Shown here piece after piece: positions 24,843-33,412 of a stretch of DNA of 64,000 nucleotides. The notes beneath the pieces are model-generated. The model did not search any database, was not told the DNA's origin, and worked only from the letters and a program-made list of their open reading frames with translations. The position numbers and the translations under genes were made by a program. How positions within the stretch are numbered: the first letter of the stretch is position 1; each line of letters begins with the position of its first letter. Source of the stretch: JBDHWI01 sp964590135 (GTDB lineage: Bacteria > Chloroflexota > Anaerolineae > J036 > Brachytrichaceae); the NCBI GenBank assembly GCA_964590135.1, contig CAZPVX010000004.1, positions 1 through 64,000 on the forward strand, given 5' to 3'.

Positions 24843-26021
24843 CTACCTCATCGCATCGCGCAGCACCTCGACTGCGCGTTGCAGTTGCGCCTCAGCATCG
24901 CCGGCTGCCGGCACATCCGGCGTCAGCCCCACGCCATCCAGCGCGCGCTTGTTCGGCGTAAACCACTTGGCTGTGGTCACGCGCACCGCCGAGCCATCGC
25001 TGAGTTCAAAGATCAACTGCACTGAACCCTTGCCATAGCTCTTTTCGCCCACAAGTGAGCCCCGTTTATAGTCTTGAATCGCGCCGGCCACAATCTCGGA
25101 TGCGCTGGCCGAATTGTTGTTGATCAACACGACGACCGGCTTGCCAGCAGTCAGATCGGCCATGCCGGCTTTTACGTTAAAGACGATCTCGCTGCCATCG
25201 CGCTTCTTCTCGAAGGCCACTGCGCCGTCGCCCACAAACTGGCTGGTCACATCCACCGCTGCCGAGAGCAAGCCTCCGCCATTGTCGCGCAGATCGATGA
25301 GATAGCCGTCAACGTTCGCGGCGTGCAACGACTCGATGGCATCCCGCATCTCCTGGCCGGTGCGCTCGGTGAAGCTGTTGATATGCAGATAGCCAATCAG
25401 CGCATCCTTGCCGGCGACGGTGGTCGTGATGACGCGCGACTCGACTGATGGCACCGGAATGATGGCGCGGGTGATGGTGAATGCCAATCTCTCGTTGCCA
25501 CGCTGCACCTCAATCGTGACCTGCGTGCCTGGCTCACCGCGAATGCGCGCCACCTCTTCAAAGGCGGTGTCCTTCACCAGCGCCACGCCGTCGATGCTGA
25601 TGAGGATGTCGCCCGCTTTCACGCCGGCCTTGGCTGCCGGCCCATCCTCGCGCGGCGACAGCACAACCTCGCCCTTGTCGTTGCGGCCGAGGATCACGCC
25701 GATGCCGCCGAACTGCCCGCGCATGTGATCGCGTTCGATGCTGCGGGTTTGCGGCTCGCTGAAAAGAGTGAAGCGGTCGTCCAGCGTCGCCAACGCGCCG
25801 CGAATGGCGCCATATTCGCGCACCGTGTCACTGGGCACAACGCCGACGAAGCTCTCCTCGACATGCTGCCACGCCTCATCAAACAGGTCGCGCGAGGAAG
25901 TTGCGCGCGCAGCCGGCAAGTTGGTCGGCACGAAGGTGCGCGCCAGGAAGCCGGCGCCGAACATCAGCCCGCTCCACAGCACAATCACCACTGCCGCCAG
26001 TGTTTTTTCAAGCCGCGTCAT
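24843..26021 (-). CDS. S41-family C-terminal processing protease (CtpA-like), copy 1
   Basis: 392 aa. Anchor LEKTLAAVVIVLWSGLMFGAGFL, PDZ domain (GQFGGIGVILGRNDKGEVVLS ... KAGVKAGDILISIDG), then VVLINNNSASASEIVAGAIQD (Ser nucleophile) and GEKSYGKGSVQ (Lys). The ATG at 26021 starts right before the anchor; the upstream TTG (26042) is less likely. It shares the motif order of copy 2 and probably arose by tandem duplication. Confidence 0.92.
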   Translation of the reverse strand: MTRLEKTLAAVVIVLWSGLMFGAGFLARTFVPTNLPAARATSSRDLFDEAWQHVEESFVGVVPSDTVREYGAIRGALATLDDRFTLFSEPQTRSIERDHMRGQFGGIGVILGRNDKGEVVLSPREDGPAAKAGVKAGDILISIDGVALVKDTAFEEVARIRGEPGTQVTIEVQRGNERLAFTITRAIIPVPSVESRVITTTVAGKDALIGYLHINSFTERTGQEMRDAIESLHAANVDGYLIDLRDNGGGLLSAAVDVTSQFVGDGAVAFEKKRDGSEIVFNVKAGMADLTAGKPVVVLINNNSASASEIVAGAIQDYKRGSLVGEKSYGKGSVQLIFELSDGSAVRVTTAKWFTPNKRALDGVGLTPDVPAAGDAEAQLQRAVEVLRDAMR

Positions 26022-26125
26022 CGCCGGCGAAGGATGCCACAATCAACCAAGAGTTTGATGAGAGCAACTTGATGCGCGTGCAAGCGCGATGTTAAGAAAA
26101 CACCACACCGTCGGTTCATCACCAT

Positions 26126-26233
26126 TCACCGCCGGCGTCGCCGGCGCAGCCATGCGCCCAGCACTGCCGCCATCGGCATCACCGCCACGACGCATGCGAT
26201 GCCAACCAGCAACGCTTCACTCGGCCCGATCAT
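26126..26233 (-). CDS. 35-residue membrane peptide coupled to the Nif3-like gene
   Basis: The ATG overlaps the TAA of the Nif3-like gene (TAATG). The product is MIGPSEALLVGIACVVAVMP, then MAAVLGAWL and an Arg-rich end (RRRRRR): one membrane helix with a strongly basic cytoplasmic tail. No family recognised. Support is the coupling and the clean helix-plus-basic-tail design; it is too short to be sure. Confidence 0.45.
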   Translation of the reverse strand: MIGPSEALLVGIACVVAVMPMAAVLGAWLRRRRRR

Positions 26234-27009
26234 TACAAACCGGTTGGCAAATCGATGAAGACAGTTTGCAGGCTGAATTGCCCTTCCAGGTGCCGCGCCA
26301 GCGCCTTCACGCCAACAGTCTCGGTGTTGTAATGGCCACCATAGATCACGTGGATCGGGCGCTCGGCAACCTGCTGGTGCCAGGTGTGGCTGGTCTCACC
26401 GGTGATGAGCGTGTCAGCGCCGGCGGCGATGGCGTCGTCGATCAACGTCACGCCGAAGCCACTGCACACCGCCACGCGCCGCGCACTCCCCTCCCCCGCT
26501 GTGAGAGGGGCCAAGGGCGAGGGCTGCACGCGATTGCCCTGCCCGATCTGCGCTTCCAGCCGCATGTTTAACGCACTGAGCGGTGTTGACGCCGGCAGAT
26601 TTCCGATGAAGCCGATGGCTGTGCCCTTGTAGTCGCCCCACGGCTGGATGTCTCGCAGGCCGGCGATGCGCGCCAGTTCGATGTTGTTGCCCACCTCAGG
26701 ATGCGCATCCAATGGGATGTGGGACGCGTACAGGCCGCAGCCGGCGCAAAGCAAGGTCTTCACACGCGCGAAGTGCGGGCCGGTGAGTTGAATGTGCTCC
26801 GACCAGAACAGGCCGTGATGCGTGATGAGCAATTGTGCGTGCTCAGCAATCGCGCCTTGAAACGAGGCCAGGCAGGCATCGACGGCGAAGGCGACGCGGG
26901 TGACGTCATCGCCGGCGGGTTGCACCTGCAGGCCGTTGTTGCTCCTATCGGCATAGCGACTCACTTGCAGGTAATCATCGAGATATGTGACCAGTTCGCG
27001 CCATTTCAT
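26233..27009 (-). CDS. Nif3-like dinuclear metal-centre protein (YbgI family)
   Basis: 258 aa. Conserved metal-site motifs: SNNGLQV near residue 23, LLITHHGLFW (His pair), AAGCGLYASHIPLDAHPE and, near the C-terminus, IHVIYGGHYNTETVGVKAL. The family forms hexameric rings with a dinuclear site; its reaction is debated (GTP cyclohydrolase I type 2-like). A palindromic repeat lies in frame at 26486-26523. A TAACAT box ends 7 nt before the start, predicting a leaderless mRNA. Confidence 0.92.
   Translation of the reverse strand: MKWRELVTYLDDYLQVSRYADRSNNGLQVQPAGDDVTRVAFAVDACLASFQGAIAEHAQLLITHHGLFWSEHIQLTGPHFARVKTLLCAGCGLYASHIPLDAHPEVGNNIELARIAGLRDIQPWGDYKGTAIGFIGNLPASTPLSALNMRLEAQIGQGNRVQPSPLAPLTAGEGSARRVAVCSGFGVTLIDDAIAAGADTLITGETSHTWHQQVAERPIHVIYGGHYNTETVGVKALARHLEGQFSLQTVFIDLPTGL
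26486..26523. repeat. Palindromic repeat lying in frame inside the Nif3-like gene
   Basis: CCCCTC (26488-26493) and GAGGGG (26505-26510) form a hairpin followed by CCAAGGGCGAGGG. On the coding strand it encodes PSPLAPLTAGEGS, a low-complexity insert in a loop of the protein. Related elements occur at 29329-29375 and, in an intergenic place, at 51055-51084. Confidence 0.65.
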
Positions 27010-27016
27010 GGGTGGA

Positions 27017-27022
27017 ATGTTA
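27017..27022 (-). promoter_or_regulatory. -10 element predicting a leaderless Nif3-like mRNA
   Basis: Minus-strand TAACAT. Its last base lies 8 nt before the A of the ATG at 27009, so the mRNA should begin within 1-2 nt of the start codon. Confidence 0.45.
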
Positions 27023-27053
27023 ATCGCAGTTGCGCGCGCGCCTTTGCGAGAGG

Positions 27054-28634
27054 TTACTTCCTCTCAAACAATACGAATGGCCCGTTCTCGCCGATGTACT
27101 GATAATTCGCTTCGACGTAGCGATTGATCTCTGGCGACGATTTCCATGTCTCGATGAAACGCGCTTCGAGGTAGGGGAAGCCATCCTTGGTAAGGATGAA
27201 GTAACGCGGCGGGTTGCGCATCAGTTCATCCAAATAAATCTGCGCAAGCGCAGCGCGCATCTGCGGATCACGCGCTTCTGCCGCCCAACGCACATACGGA
27301 AAGCGCGTCGCGTTTGGCAGCTGTGACAAAAAATACACGTCCGGCGCGTCGCTGAATATGGCGATACGGTCACCGGCGCGCGCATTCTGGCGCAGGAATT
27401 CAGCCATCTGCCATATCGGTGCTTCACGCGATTGCAGGTAGAGCGCAGCCGGCGTCTCGCGCCGCACAATCATGTTCTCATAGCCATCGCGCATCCACGG
27501 CCACAGCGCAGCCAACATGCCGGCCACCACCAAGATCACGCCGCCGGCAGCACCGAAACGCGCCGAGCGCGGCACACGCAGCGCCAGCGTCGCGCCGGCC
27601 AGTAGCGCCATCGGCGGCAGCCAGATGATGAAGTGATAGCGATACGAATGCCCCTGCCAGATGTTCAGCAAGACGGCGATCAACAGCCAACCGACCAGCA
27701 GCGCGCCGGCCTTGCGCTGCGCTCGATTGATCAGTGTGCCCAACGCGCCAATCATCACGAGCAGCATGAGGATGGGATAGCCGCGCCCGAGCCATTCCAC
27801 CTGCGGCACGGTGTCTTTGAAGCCGGCGGTGGGCGTGCTGCCGATGCGCACGAAGGCGTCGACCTCAATCACAAACAAACCCGTCAGCCATTGCCAGCGC
27901 TCGGCCAGCGGCACATTGTTGAATTGTGTGAGGGCGTAGCGCAGATGCAGCAGCCAATCCGGCCATGCGCCGGCAATCAGGATCAGCAGCACACCGCCGA
28001 AGAGGGCCGCGCCTGCGCCAAACAGCAGCGCGCCGGCCAGTTTCACGCCATCACGCCTGCGCTCCGCCCACCACAGCCACAACGCCAGAAACGGCGCAAA
28101 GATGACAAAAGGATATTTGAACCAGAACAGCGCGCCGGCGAGGATGCCGCTCAACATCGCATATCGAGCGCCAGGCGATGAACGCTGAGATACGATCCAT
28201 GCCAGCAAGGCAGCCAGCACGAAGAGCAGGTTGGCGAAACCTTCGGCCTGCGCGTGGCTCCAGTAATTCAGCGTCAGGTTCATCAGCCAGAGCAGCGCGC
28301 CGGCGATAAGCGCAGGCAGCCACTGGCCAAACACGCGCCACGCCAGCACCGCCACCCCGATGCACGTCGCTGCAATCCACAGCAGGTTGAAGGTTTGAAT
28401 AGCCGCCGGCGTTGGTGAGAGTAGCGAGGGAATCGCGTAGAGCATCGGCGTGAGCGGACCGCGCGCATCCCAGCAATCGCGGAAGAACACGCCACCGCGC
28501 CGCAGCACATCGGCGCATGCAGCAAAGGCACTTTGATCGAACCACAACGGATAGCCGATCTGTTGAAAGCCCGTGAGCGCCATCAGCAGCGCCACGCCGA
28601 GGGCAAAGAGGGTGAGTGGGAGTCGCCGGCGCAC
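27054..28634 (-). CDS. GT39/ArnT-like polytopic glycosyltransferase, copy 2
   Basis: 526-aa integral membrane protein of the dolichyl-phosphate-mannose mannosyltransferase-like superfamily, which moves sugars from lipid carriers outside the membrane. About ten helices; the first loop after TM1 holds the acidic motif (YPLWFDQSAFAACADVLRRGG). The C-terminal soluble part ends ANYQYIGENGPFVLFERK. The GTG start follows an AAGGAG that overlaps the stop of the upstream paralogue, so the pair is co-translated. Acceptor unknown. Confidence 0.85.
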   Translation of the reverse strand: MRRRLPLTLFALGVALLMALTGFQQIGYPLWFDQSAFAACADVLRRGGVFFRDCWDARGPLTPMLYAIPSLLSPTPAAIQTFNLLWIAATCIGVAVLAWRVFGQWLPALIAGALLWLMNLTLNYWSHAQAEGFANLLFVLAALLAWIVSQRSSPGARYAMLSGILAGALFWFKYPFVIFAPFLALWLWWAERRRDGVKLAGALLFGAGAALFGGVLLILIAGAWPDWLLHLRYALTQFNNVPLAERWQWLTGLFVIEVDAFVRIGSTPTAGFKDTVPQVEWLGRGYPILMLLVMIGALGTLINRAQRKAGALLVGWLLIAVLLNIWQGHSYRYHFIIWLPPMALLAGATLALRVPRSARFGAAGGVILVVAGMLAALWPWMRDGYENMIVRRETPAALYLQSREAPIWQMAEFLRQNARAGDRIAIFSDAPDVYFLSQLPNATRFPYVRWAAEARDPQMRAALAQIYLDELMRNPPRYFILTKDGFPYLEARFIETWKSSPEINRYVEANYQYIGENGPFVLFERK

Positions 28635-28637
28635 GCG

Positions 28638-30299
28638 TCACTCCTTGCGCCTGAACAGCAGAAACGGCCCGTTCTCGGCTTCATATTGGTAATGCGCCTC
28701 GACGTAGGCGTGCAAATCCTCAAGGCGCTTCCAGTCGTCAATATGCCGCACACCCTGCCACGGGTAGTCATCCTGCGTAATGATGAAGTACTTGGGCTGG
28801 TTGCGCTGCATCCCCTCAAGAAATTGCCGGCCAAAGGACTCATTCGTGCGCGAGCCGTGCGCCGGCGCCCACACGTCGGCAAACGGGAAACGCGTGGCAT
28901 TGCGCCGGTCGCTCAACATGTAGACCCACGGCGCATCGGCGAACAGGGCGATGCGGTCGTCGGGCGTCGTGTGCGCATCGATGTAATCGGCCACCAACAA
29001 CTGCGGCGCAACACGGCTTTCGAGGTGAATCTCACGCAGCGATTTGCCCTGCGCAATCACATTCGTGTAAGCGTCATTCACCCAGGGCAACATGCGCAGG
29101 CCAAGCAGGACAAAGGCGGCCACAGCAAGGGCAATTGCAAAGACGCCCGCGACCCGGCGCCAGCCACGCTCGCGCAGCCAAAGCAGGCCGGCAGCCACGC
29201 CGATGCCGGCAGCCATTGCCACCGGCGCGTGCAAAATGGTGAAGTGGTATTGCACATACTTCGCCTGCCATGCCACCACACCGAGGCCGGCGATGAACAC
29301 CAGCAGCACATACAGCCAGCCGATCTTGTCCTCGCCCCAGCCCTCTCCCAAAGCGAGAGGCCGGCGACGAGGATGAACAAGCGCCGCCGCCAGCCCGATC
29401 CCTGCCAGCACAAACAAGAAAGGGAACCCACCACCCAAATACGTCATCTGCTGCACGGTAGCCTTGTAGTCGCCCGTCAGGTCGGCGCCATTGTCAGTGA
29501 AGCGCCACAGGAACTGCACGACTTCAGGGAAAGTACGCGGCGGGCCAAGCGGGAAAAGCTCACGAAAAACGCCGGCCTGCTCGACCAGCGCAGAGATGCC
29601 GCCGGCGAGCGCAAAATACAGCAGCCCTGCCGCAGCGACAATGACGACGCCGGCGCTGTAGACCAAGCCTCGCGCCAGCACAGTCTTGAATTCCCTCTCG
29701 CGCAGCCATGCGTGCACGAGCAGCGCGAGGCCAATGGCAACGATGAACAGCGCAAAGGTGTATTTGAACCACAGCAGCACGCCCGCGCAGATGCCGGCCA
29801 GCACTGCATCTCGATTGATGCGTGCGGCATTGGCGCGCGCGCTCTTCCACGCCAGCAACATGGCCAGCACGATGAACAGATTTGAAAATGTCTCGGCCTG
29901 GTTCATTGACCAGAAGTTGATGCCGGCATAGATCAACCAGTAGAGCGCGCCGGCCGGCCACGCCGCCAGCGGGTGAAACATGCGCGCCGTCACAATCCCA
30001 ACCAGCACCGCCGTGAGCGCCTGCCACAACAGCACAAAGGCCGTGACGCCGACGGTGGTGAATGACAAACTGAGCGGAATGGCATAGAGCGCCATCACGC
30101 CCGGCCCCTTGCTCTCGAAGCAATCGCGGATCGGCACGCCGCCGCGCCGGATCACGTCGGCGCAGGCCGAATAGATGCCCTGATCGTGGCCGAAGGGGTA
30201 GATCAATTGCGGCGCGGCGAGGATGGCGAGTGCAAGGATGGCGACGATGGCGAGAGCGCTGAGCGCGACGCGCTGTGGTGTGCCGGCGATAAACGACAT
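28638..30299 (-). CDS. GT39/ArnT-like polytopic glycosyltransferase, copy 1
   Basis: 553 aa, same architecture as the downstream copy: TM1, then YPFGHDQGIYSACADVIRRGG with the catalytic-type Asp, about ten helices, and a C-terminal tail ending AHYQYEAENGPFLLFRRKE. The shared loop and tail show that the two genes arose by duplication. The ATG at 30299 is preceded by TAGAAT at the spacing expected for a leaderless mRNA. An in-frame palindromic repeat (29329-29375) sits in a loop. Confidence 0.86.
   Translation of the reverse strand: MSFIAGTPQRVALSALAIVAILALAILAAPQLIYPFGHDQGIYSACADVIRRGGVPIRDCFESKGPGVMALYAIPLSLSFTTVGVTAFVLLWQALTAVLVGIVTARMFHPLAAWPAGALYWLIYAGINFWSMNQAETFSNLFIVLAMLLAWKSARANAARINRDAVLAGICAGVLLWFKYTFALFIVAIGLALLVHAWLREREFKTVLARGLVYSAGVVIVAAAGLLYFALAGGISALVEQAGVFRELFPLGPPRTFPEVVQFLWRFTDNGADLTGDYKATVQQMTYLGGGFPFLFVLAGIGLAAALVHPRRRPLALGEGWGEDKIGWLYVLLVFIAGLGVVAWQAKYVQYHFTILHAPVAMAAGIGVAAGLLWLRERGWRRVAGVFAIALAVAAFVLLGLRMLPWVNDAYTNVIAQGKSLREIHLESRVAPQLLVADYIDAHTTPDDRIALFADAPWVYMLSDRRNATRFPFADVWAPAHGSRTNESFGRQFLEGMQRNQPKYFIITQDDYPWQGVRHIDDWKRLEDLHAYVEAHYQYEAENGPFLLFRRKE
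29329..29375. repeat. Palindromic repeat lying in frame inside the GT39-like gene
   Basis: CCTCTC (29342-29347) and GAGAGG (29355-29360) with flanking CTCGCCCC and GACGAGG. On the coding strand it yields RRRPLALGEGWGED, a hydrophilic insert between membrane segments, matching in style the PSPLAPLTAGEGS insert of the Nif3-like gene. Confidence 0.65.
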
Positions 30300-30306
30300 T
30301 GAGCAA

Positions 30307-30332
30307 ATTCTATCGTCTGAAACCAGTAGAAT
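30307..30332. promoter_or_regulatory. Back-to-back -10 elements for the GT39 and pyrK genes
   Basis: Minus-strand TAGAAT (30312-30307) sits 7 nt before ATG 30299, and plus-strand TAGAAT (30327-30332) sits 7 nt before ATG 30340. Both mRNAs would be leaderless, and the two promoters share about 40 bp, so they may interfere with each other. Confidence 0.5.
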
Positions 30333-30339
30333 GCCGGCG

Positions 30340-31170
30340 ATGGCTTCCTCACCGCCCTTTGCCCCTGGTGAAACTGCCCACACTGCTTTGCAGTTACCGC
30401 GCATGACGCGCATCACCGCCATCCAGCGCGAGACGCCGCTGGTGAAGACATTCGTGTTCGACACCGATATCGACGCCCAGCCCGGCCAGTTCATCATGCT
30501 GTGGCTACCCGGCGTGGACGAGAAGCCCATGAGCATCGCCGGCATGCGGCCGCTCACGATCAGCGCCGCAAAAGTGGGGCCGGCGACGACAGCGTTGCAC
30601 ACGCTGAATGCCGGCGACTGGGTGGGTTGGCGCGGGCCGTTTGGCAAGCCGTATCAGCTTGAGCGCGAGCGGCATGCGCTGATGGTCGCCGGCGGCTACG
30701 GCAGCGCGCCGCTCTTTGCGCTGGCAAAGCAGGCACTGGCAAATCACATGCGCGTCACGGTCGCCATTGGCGCGCGCATTGCCGACGAGTTGCTGTACGC
30801 CGAGCGCTTCGCCGAGATCGGCGTCGACCTGCTGCTCAGCACCAACGATGGCTCGCGCGGCACACGCGGCTTTGTGACAGATGCCATTGCGCAACACAGC
30901 GCGCTGCACGATGATGAATGCACGGTGTATGCATGCGGCCCTGAACCGATGCTGGTGGCGCTGCACGCGCTGTGCCGCCGGCGCAACTGGCATGGTCAGC
31001 TCAGCGTGGAGCGCTACATGAAGTGCGGTTTTGGCGTCTGCGGCCAGTGCGCGCTGGATGACTTGCTGGTATGCGTGGATGGACCGGTGATGTCGCTCGA
31101 CCAGCTTGACGGGAAGCAGGATTTCGGCCGCTGGCATCGCGGCCAGACTGGCCGCAAGTTCGAGATTTGA
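30340..31170 (+). CDS. pyrK: Dihydroorotate dehydrogenase electron-transfer subunit (PyrK type)
   Basis: 276 aa FAD/[2Fe-2S] protein that passes electrons from dihydroorotate dehydrogenase to NAD. FAD domain: TRITAIQRETPLVKTFVFDTD, PGQFIMLWLPGVDEKPMSIAG; NAD domain: LMVAGGYGSAPLFALA, CGPEPMLVALHALCRR. The cluster ligands are in KCGFGVCGQCALDD plus a downstream Cys (LLVCVDGPV). I chose ATG 30340 because TAGAAT is placed to start transcription there; ATG 30331 and 30403 are alternatives. pyrC follows after 3 nt; pyrD is not in the window. Confidence 0.9.
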   Translation: MASSPPFAPGETAHTALQLPRMTRITAIQRETPLVKTFVFDTDIDAQPGQFIMLWLPGVDEKPMSIAGMRPLTISAAKVGPATTALHTLNAGDWVGWRGPFGKPYQLERERHALMVAGGYGSAPLFALAKQALANHMRVTVAIGARIADELLYAERFAEIGVDLLLSTNDGSRGTRGFVTDAIAQHSALHDDECTVYACGPEPMLVALHALCRRRNWHGQLSVERYMKCGFGVCGQCALDDLLVCVDGPVMSLDQLDGKQDFGRWHRGQTGRKFEI

Positions 31171-31173
31171 ACC

Positions 31174-32472
31174 ATGTTGATCATCAAAAATGGCACGCTG
31201 GTGAGCAGCGCCGGCTTGCGCGCGGCCGATGTGCTGATCGACGGCGAGCGCATCGCCGAGGTCGCGCCAGCGCTCGCGACACAATATCCGAGCGTGGAAT
31301 CCGTCGATGCCGCCGGCCTGCTGGTCTTCCCGGGACTCATCGATCCGCATACGCACCTGCGCGAACCGGGTGGCGAGCACAAAGAAGATTTTTTCAGCGG
31401 CACCTGCGCGGCGCTGGCCGGCGGTGTGACAACCGTGTTCGCCATGCCCAACACCGCGCCGGCGGTGATCGACGCAGCCTCGCTCGACCGCGCGCTTTCA
31501 CTGGCGGCGAGCAAGGCGGTGTGCGATTTCGGTCTTTTCCTGGGCGCGACAAACACCAACGCGCAACTCAAAAACCAGAGTCCGCAACTGCGCGAGTGTG
31601 GCTTGAAGATCTACATGGGCAGCAGCACGGGCGACTTGCTGGTGGAGCATTTCGCCGAACAATACGAACACTTCGCGCAGTATCCGCGCGAGCGTGTGAT
31701 TGCGGTGCATGCTGAGCATGAGCCGGCGGTGCGTTACTTCGCACAGCACGGGCAGCGCCGGCCACCGATTTGCGCCGAATTGGAAACTGCTCGCGCTGTG
31801 GCAATGGCTGCGCAGTGCAATCGCAGGTTGCACATCTGTCACCTCAGCACACGTCGCGAAGTCGAGATCGTCGCCACAGCCAAAGCGCGCGGCGTGCCGG
31901 TGACCTGCGAGTATTCGCCCCATCACCTGTTTTTATCGACGGATGTCTTTCAGCAAGCAGGCGAGAGACGCCTTCTCCCTTCGCTGCACGAGATGAATCC
32001 GCCCTTGCGCGACCCACAGCACGTCGCATTTTTGTGGCAGCACTTGCAGGTGGCTGACTGCATCGCAACAGATCACGCGCCACACACGATGGATGAAAAG
32101 CGCAGCGCAAAGCCGCCAATGGGCACGCCCGGGTTGGAGACCATGCTGCCGCTGCTGTTGACCGCCGCGCGCGAGGGCCGGCTCTCGCTGCAAGACATCG
32201 CACGCCTGTGCTGCGAGGGGCCGGCAGATATCTATCGCATTCCGCGCAAAGGTAGAATGGAGCGCGGCTGCGACGCCGACCTCACGCTGGTTGACCCAAA
32301 CGACGCATGGATCATTGGTGAACGACCACTGTTCACCAGATGCAACTGGACGCCGTTTGCTGGCTGGCCGGCGCATGGTTCGGTAAAGCAAGTGTTTGTG
32401 CGCGGCCGACTCGCTTTTGCAAACGGCAGAATCTTGGCCGAAAAAGGCTGGGGCAGGTGCGTTGAAAATTGA
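31174..32472 (+). CDS. pyrC: Dihydroorotase
   Basis: 432-aa cyclic amidohydrolase that closes carbamoyl-aspartate to dihydroorotate in pyrimidine synthesis. Metal motif PHTHLREPGGEHKEDF, probable bridging Lys in GLKIYMGSS, then VHAEHE, LHICHLSTRREVE and the catalytic Asp in CIATDHAPHTMDEK. The last part (WTPFAGWPAHGSVKQVFVRGRLAFANG) is typical. The company of pyrK supports dihydroorotase over allantoinase or hydantoinase. Confidence 0.9.
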   Translation: MLIIKNGTLVSSAGLRAADVLIDGERIAEVAPALATQYPSVESVDAAGLLVFPGLIDPHTHLREPGGEHKEDFFSGTCAALAGGVTTVFAMPNTAPAVIDAASLDRALSLAASKAVCDFGLFLGATNTNAQLKNQSPQLRECGLKIYMGSSTGDLLVEHFAEQYEHFAQYPRERVIAVHAEHEPAVRYFAQHGQRRPPICAELETARAVAMAAQCNRRLHICHLSTRREVEIVATAKARGVPVTCEYSPHHLFLSTDVFQQAGERRLLPSLHEMNPPLRDPQHVAFLWQHLQVADCIATDHAPHTMDEKRSAKPPMGTPGLETMLPLLLTAAREGRLSLQDIARLCCEGPADIYRIPRKGRMERGCDADLTLVDPNDAWIIGERPLFTRCNWTPFAGWPAHGSVKQVFVRGRLAFANGRILAEKGWGRCVEN

Positions 32473-32496
32473 CTCGGCAGTCGAGACTTTTACAAT
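32469..32496 (+). promoter_or_regulatory. Promoter of the membrane-protein gene at 32507
   Basis: TTGACT, 16-bp spacer, TACAAT; the predicted transcription start is about 4 nt before the ATG at 32507. The -35 overlaps the stop codon of pyrC. Confidence 0.65.
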
Positions 32497-32506
32497 TCTT
32501 ATTCGG

Positions 32507-33340
32507 ATGACCCGCACGTTCACCTCCCCCACTGCCAACCGCGTACTGGTGCTGATGGCGCTGCTGGCGCTCACGCCGGTGCTGTTGCTCGTGGTGGAGT
32601 TGCCAACGCGCAACCTGTCGTTGAATTTTCTCGGCTCGGCGCTCAGCATCCAGCTCGGCACTGACTCGCTGCTGATCCTGTTCCTGCCAGTGATCGCCAT
32701 CGCCGGCACTGATTGGGTGCTGCGCGATCACCCCGATGTGCAAGCCGGCGAAGTGCCGTTTTTGTTTCCGTTCTGGATGGCGCCCGGGCTGGCGGCGCTG
32801 GCGCTGGGTTTGCTGCTCGCGCGCATCCCAGCGTGGCTGTTGTGGATCGCGGTGCTGTTGATCGGCGTGGTTTTGATCGGCATCCTCGTGCAGGCTGAAT
32901 ACATCACCATCTCGCCCAATACGCCGTCGTATGCCATCGCCCGCCTCACAGTCACCGGCCTGAGCTATCTCATCGCATTTGGTTTGTTCACACTGATCTA
33001 CAGCACGCGCACGCGCAGTGTTCTGAGCGCCGGCACCATCACCCTGGTGGCGATTGCGCTCTCGCTCGACCTGCTTGCGCCGCACATCATCGGGTTGAAG
33101 CCGGCCGCGCTGCACGCCGCCATCATCGGCTGGCTGGTGGGACAGGCGACATGGGCGCTGAACTATTGGAACGTGTCGAACTGGAGCGCCGGCGTCATTC
33201 TGATGGCGCTGTTCTACGTCACCATCGGCCTCGCGCAGCAATCATTTCAGGGCCGGCTCACGCGCAATGTGCTGATCGAGTTTGCCGTTGTCACCCTTAT
33301 TGCCTGCGCTGTGGCATGGCAACTGGCAAACGTGCGATAA
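32507..33340 (+). CDS. Polytopic membrane protein, unknown
   Basis: 277 aa with about eight to nine hydrophobic helices (VLVLMALLALTPVLLLVVEL; DSLLILFLPVIAIAGTDWVL; WLLWIAVLLIGVVLIGILVQ; and more). No transporter motif recognised. The start at 32507 is set by the promoter just upstream and the onset of hydrophobic sequence. Chloroflexota genomes carry similar unnamed proteins, but I cannot place it in a named family with confidence. Confidence 0.72.
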   Translation: MTRTFTSPTANRVLVLMALLALTPVLLLVVELPTRNLSLNFLGSALSIQLGTDSLLILFLPVIAIAGTDWVLRDHPDVQAGEVPFLFPFWMAPGLAALALGLLLARIPAWLLWIAVLLIGVVLIGILVQAEYITISPNTPSYAIARLTVTGLSYLIAFGLFTLIYSTRTRSVLSAGTITLVAIALSLDLLAPHIIGLKPAALHAAIIGWLVGQATWALNYWNVSNWSAGVILMALFYVTIGLAQQSFQGRLTRNVLIEFAVVTLIACAVAWQLANVR

Positions 33341-33388
33341 GGCACGAAAGACAAAAGCAGCGGTGTGGTCAGCCAATAGCGATCATCA

Positions 33389-33412
33389 AATCACTCAGCA
33401 TTCAGAACTGAT
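33389..33412. repeat. Short heptamer-phased stretch before the PfkB kinase gene
   Basis: Units CACTCAG, CATTCAG, AACTGAT immediately precede the ATG at 33413, similar in sequence and place to the stretch at 8389-8423. Confidence 0.4.

Noticed and set aside
23664..25025. 453-codon plus-strand frame opposite the S41 proteases
   Set aside because: Spans two genes on the other strand, and its composition is that of an antisense frame.
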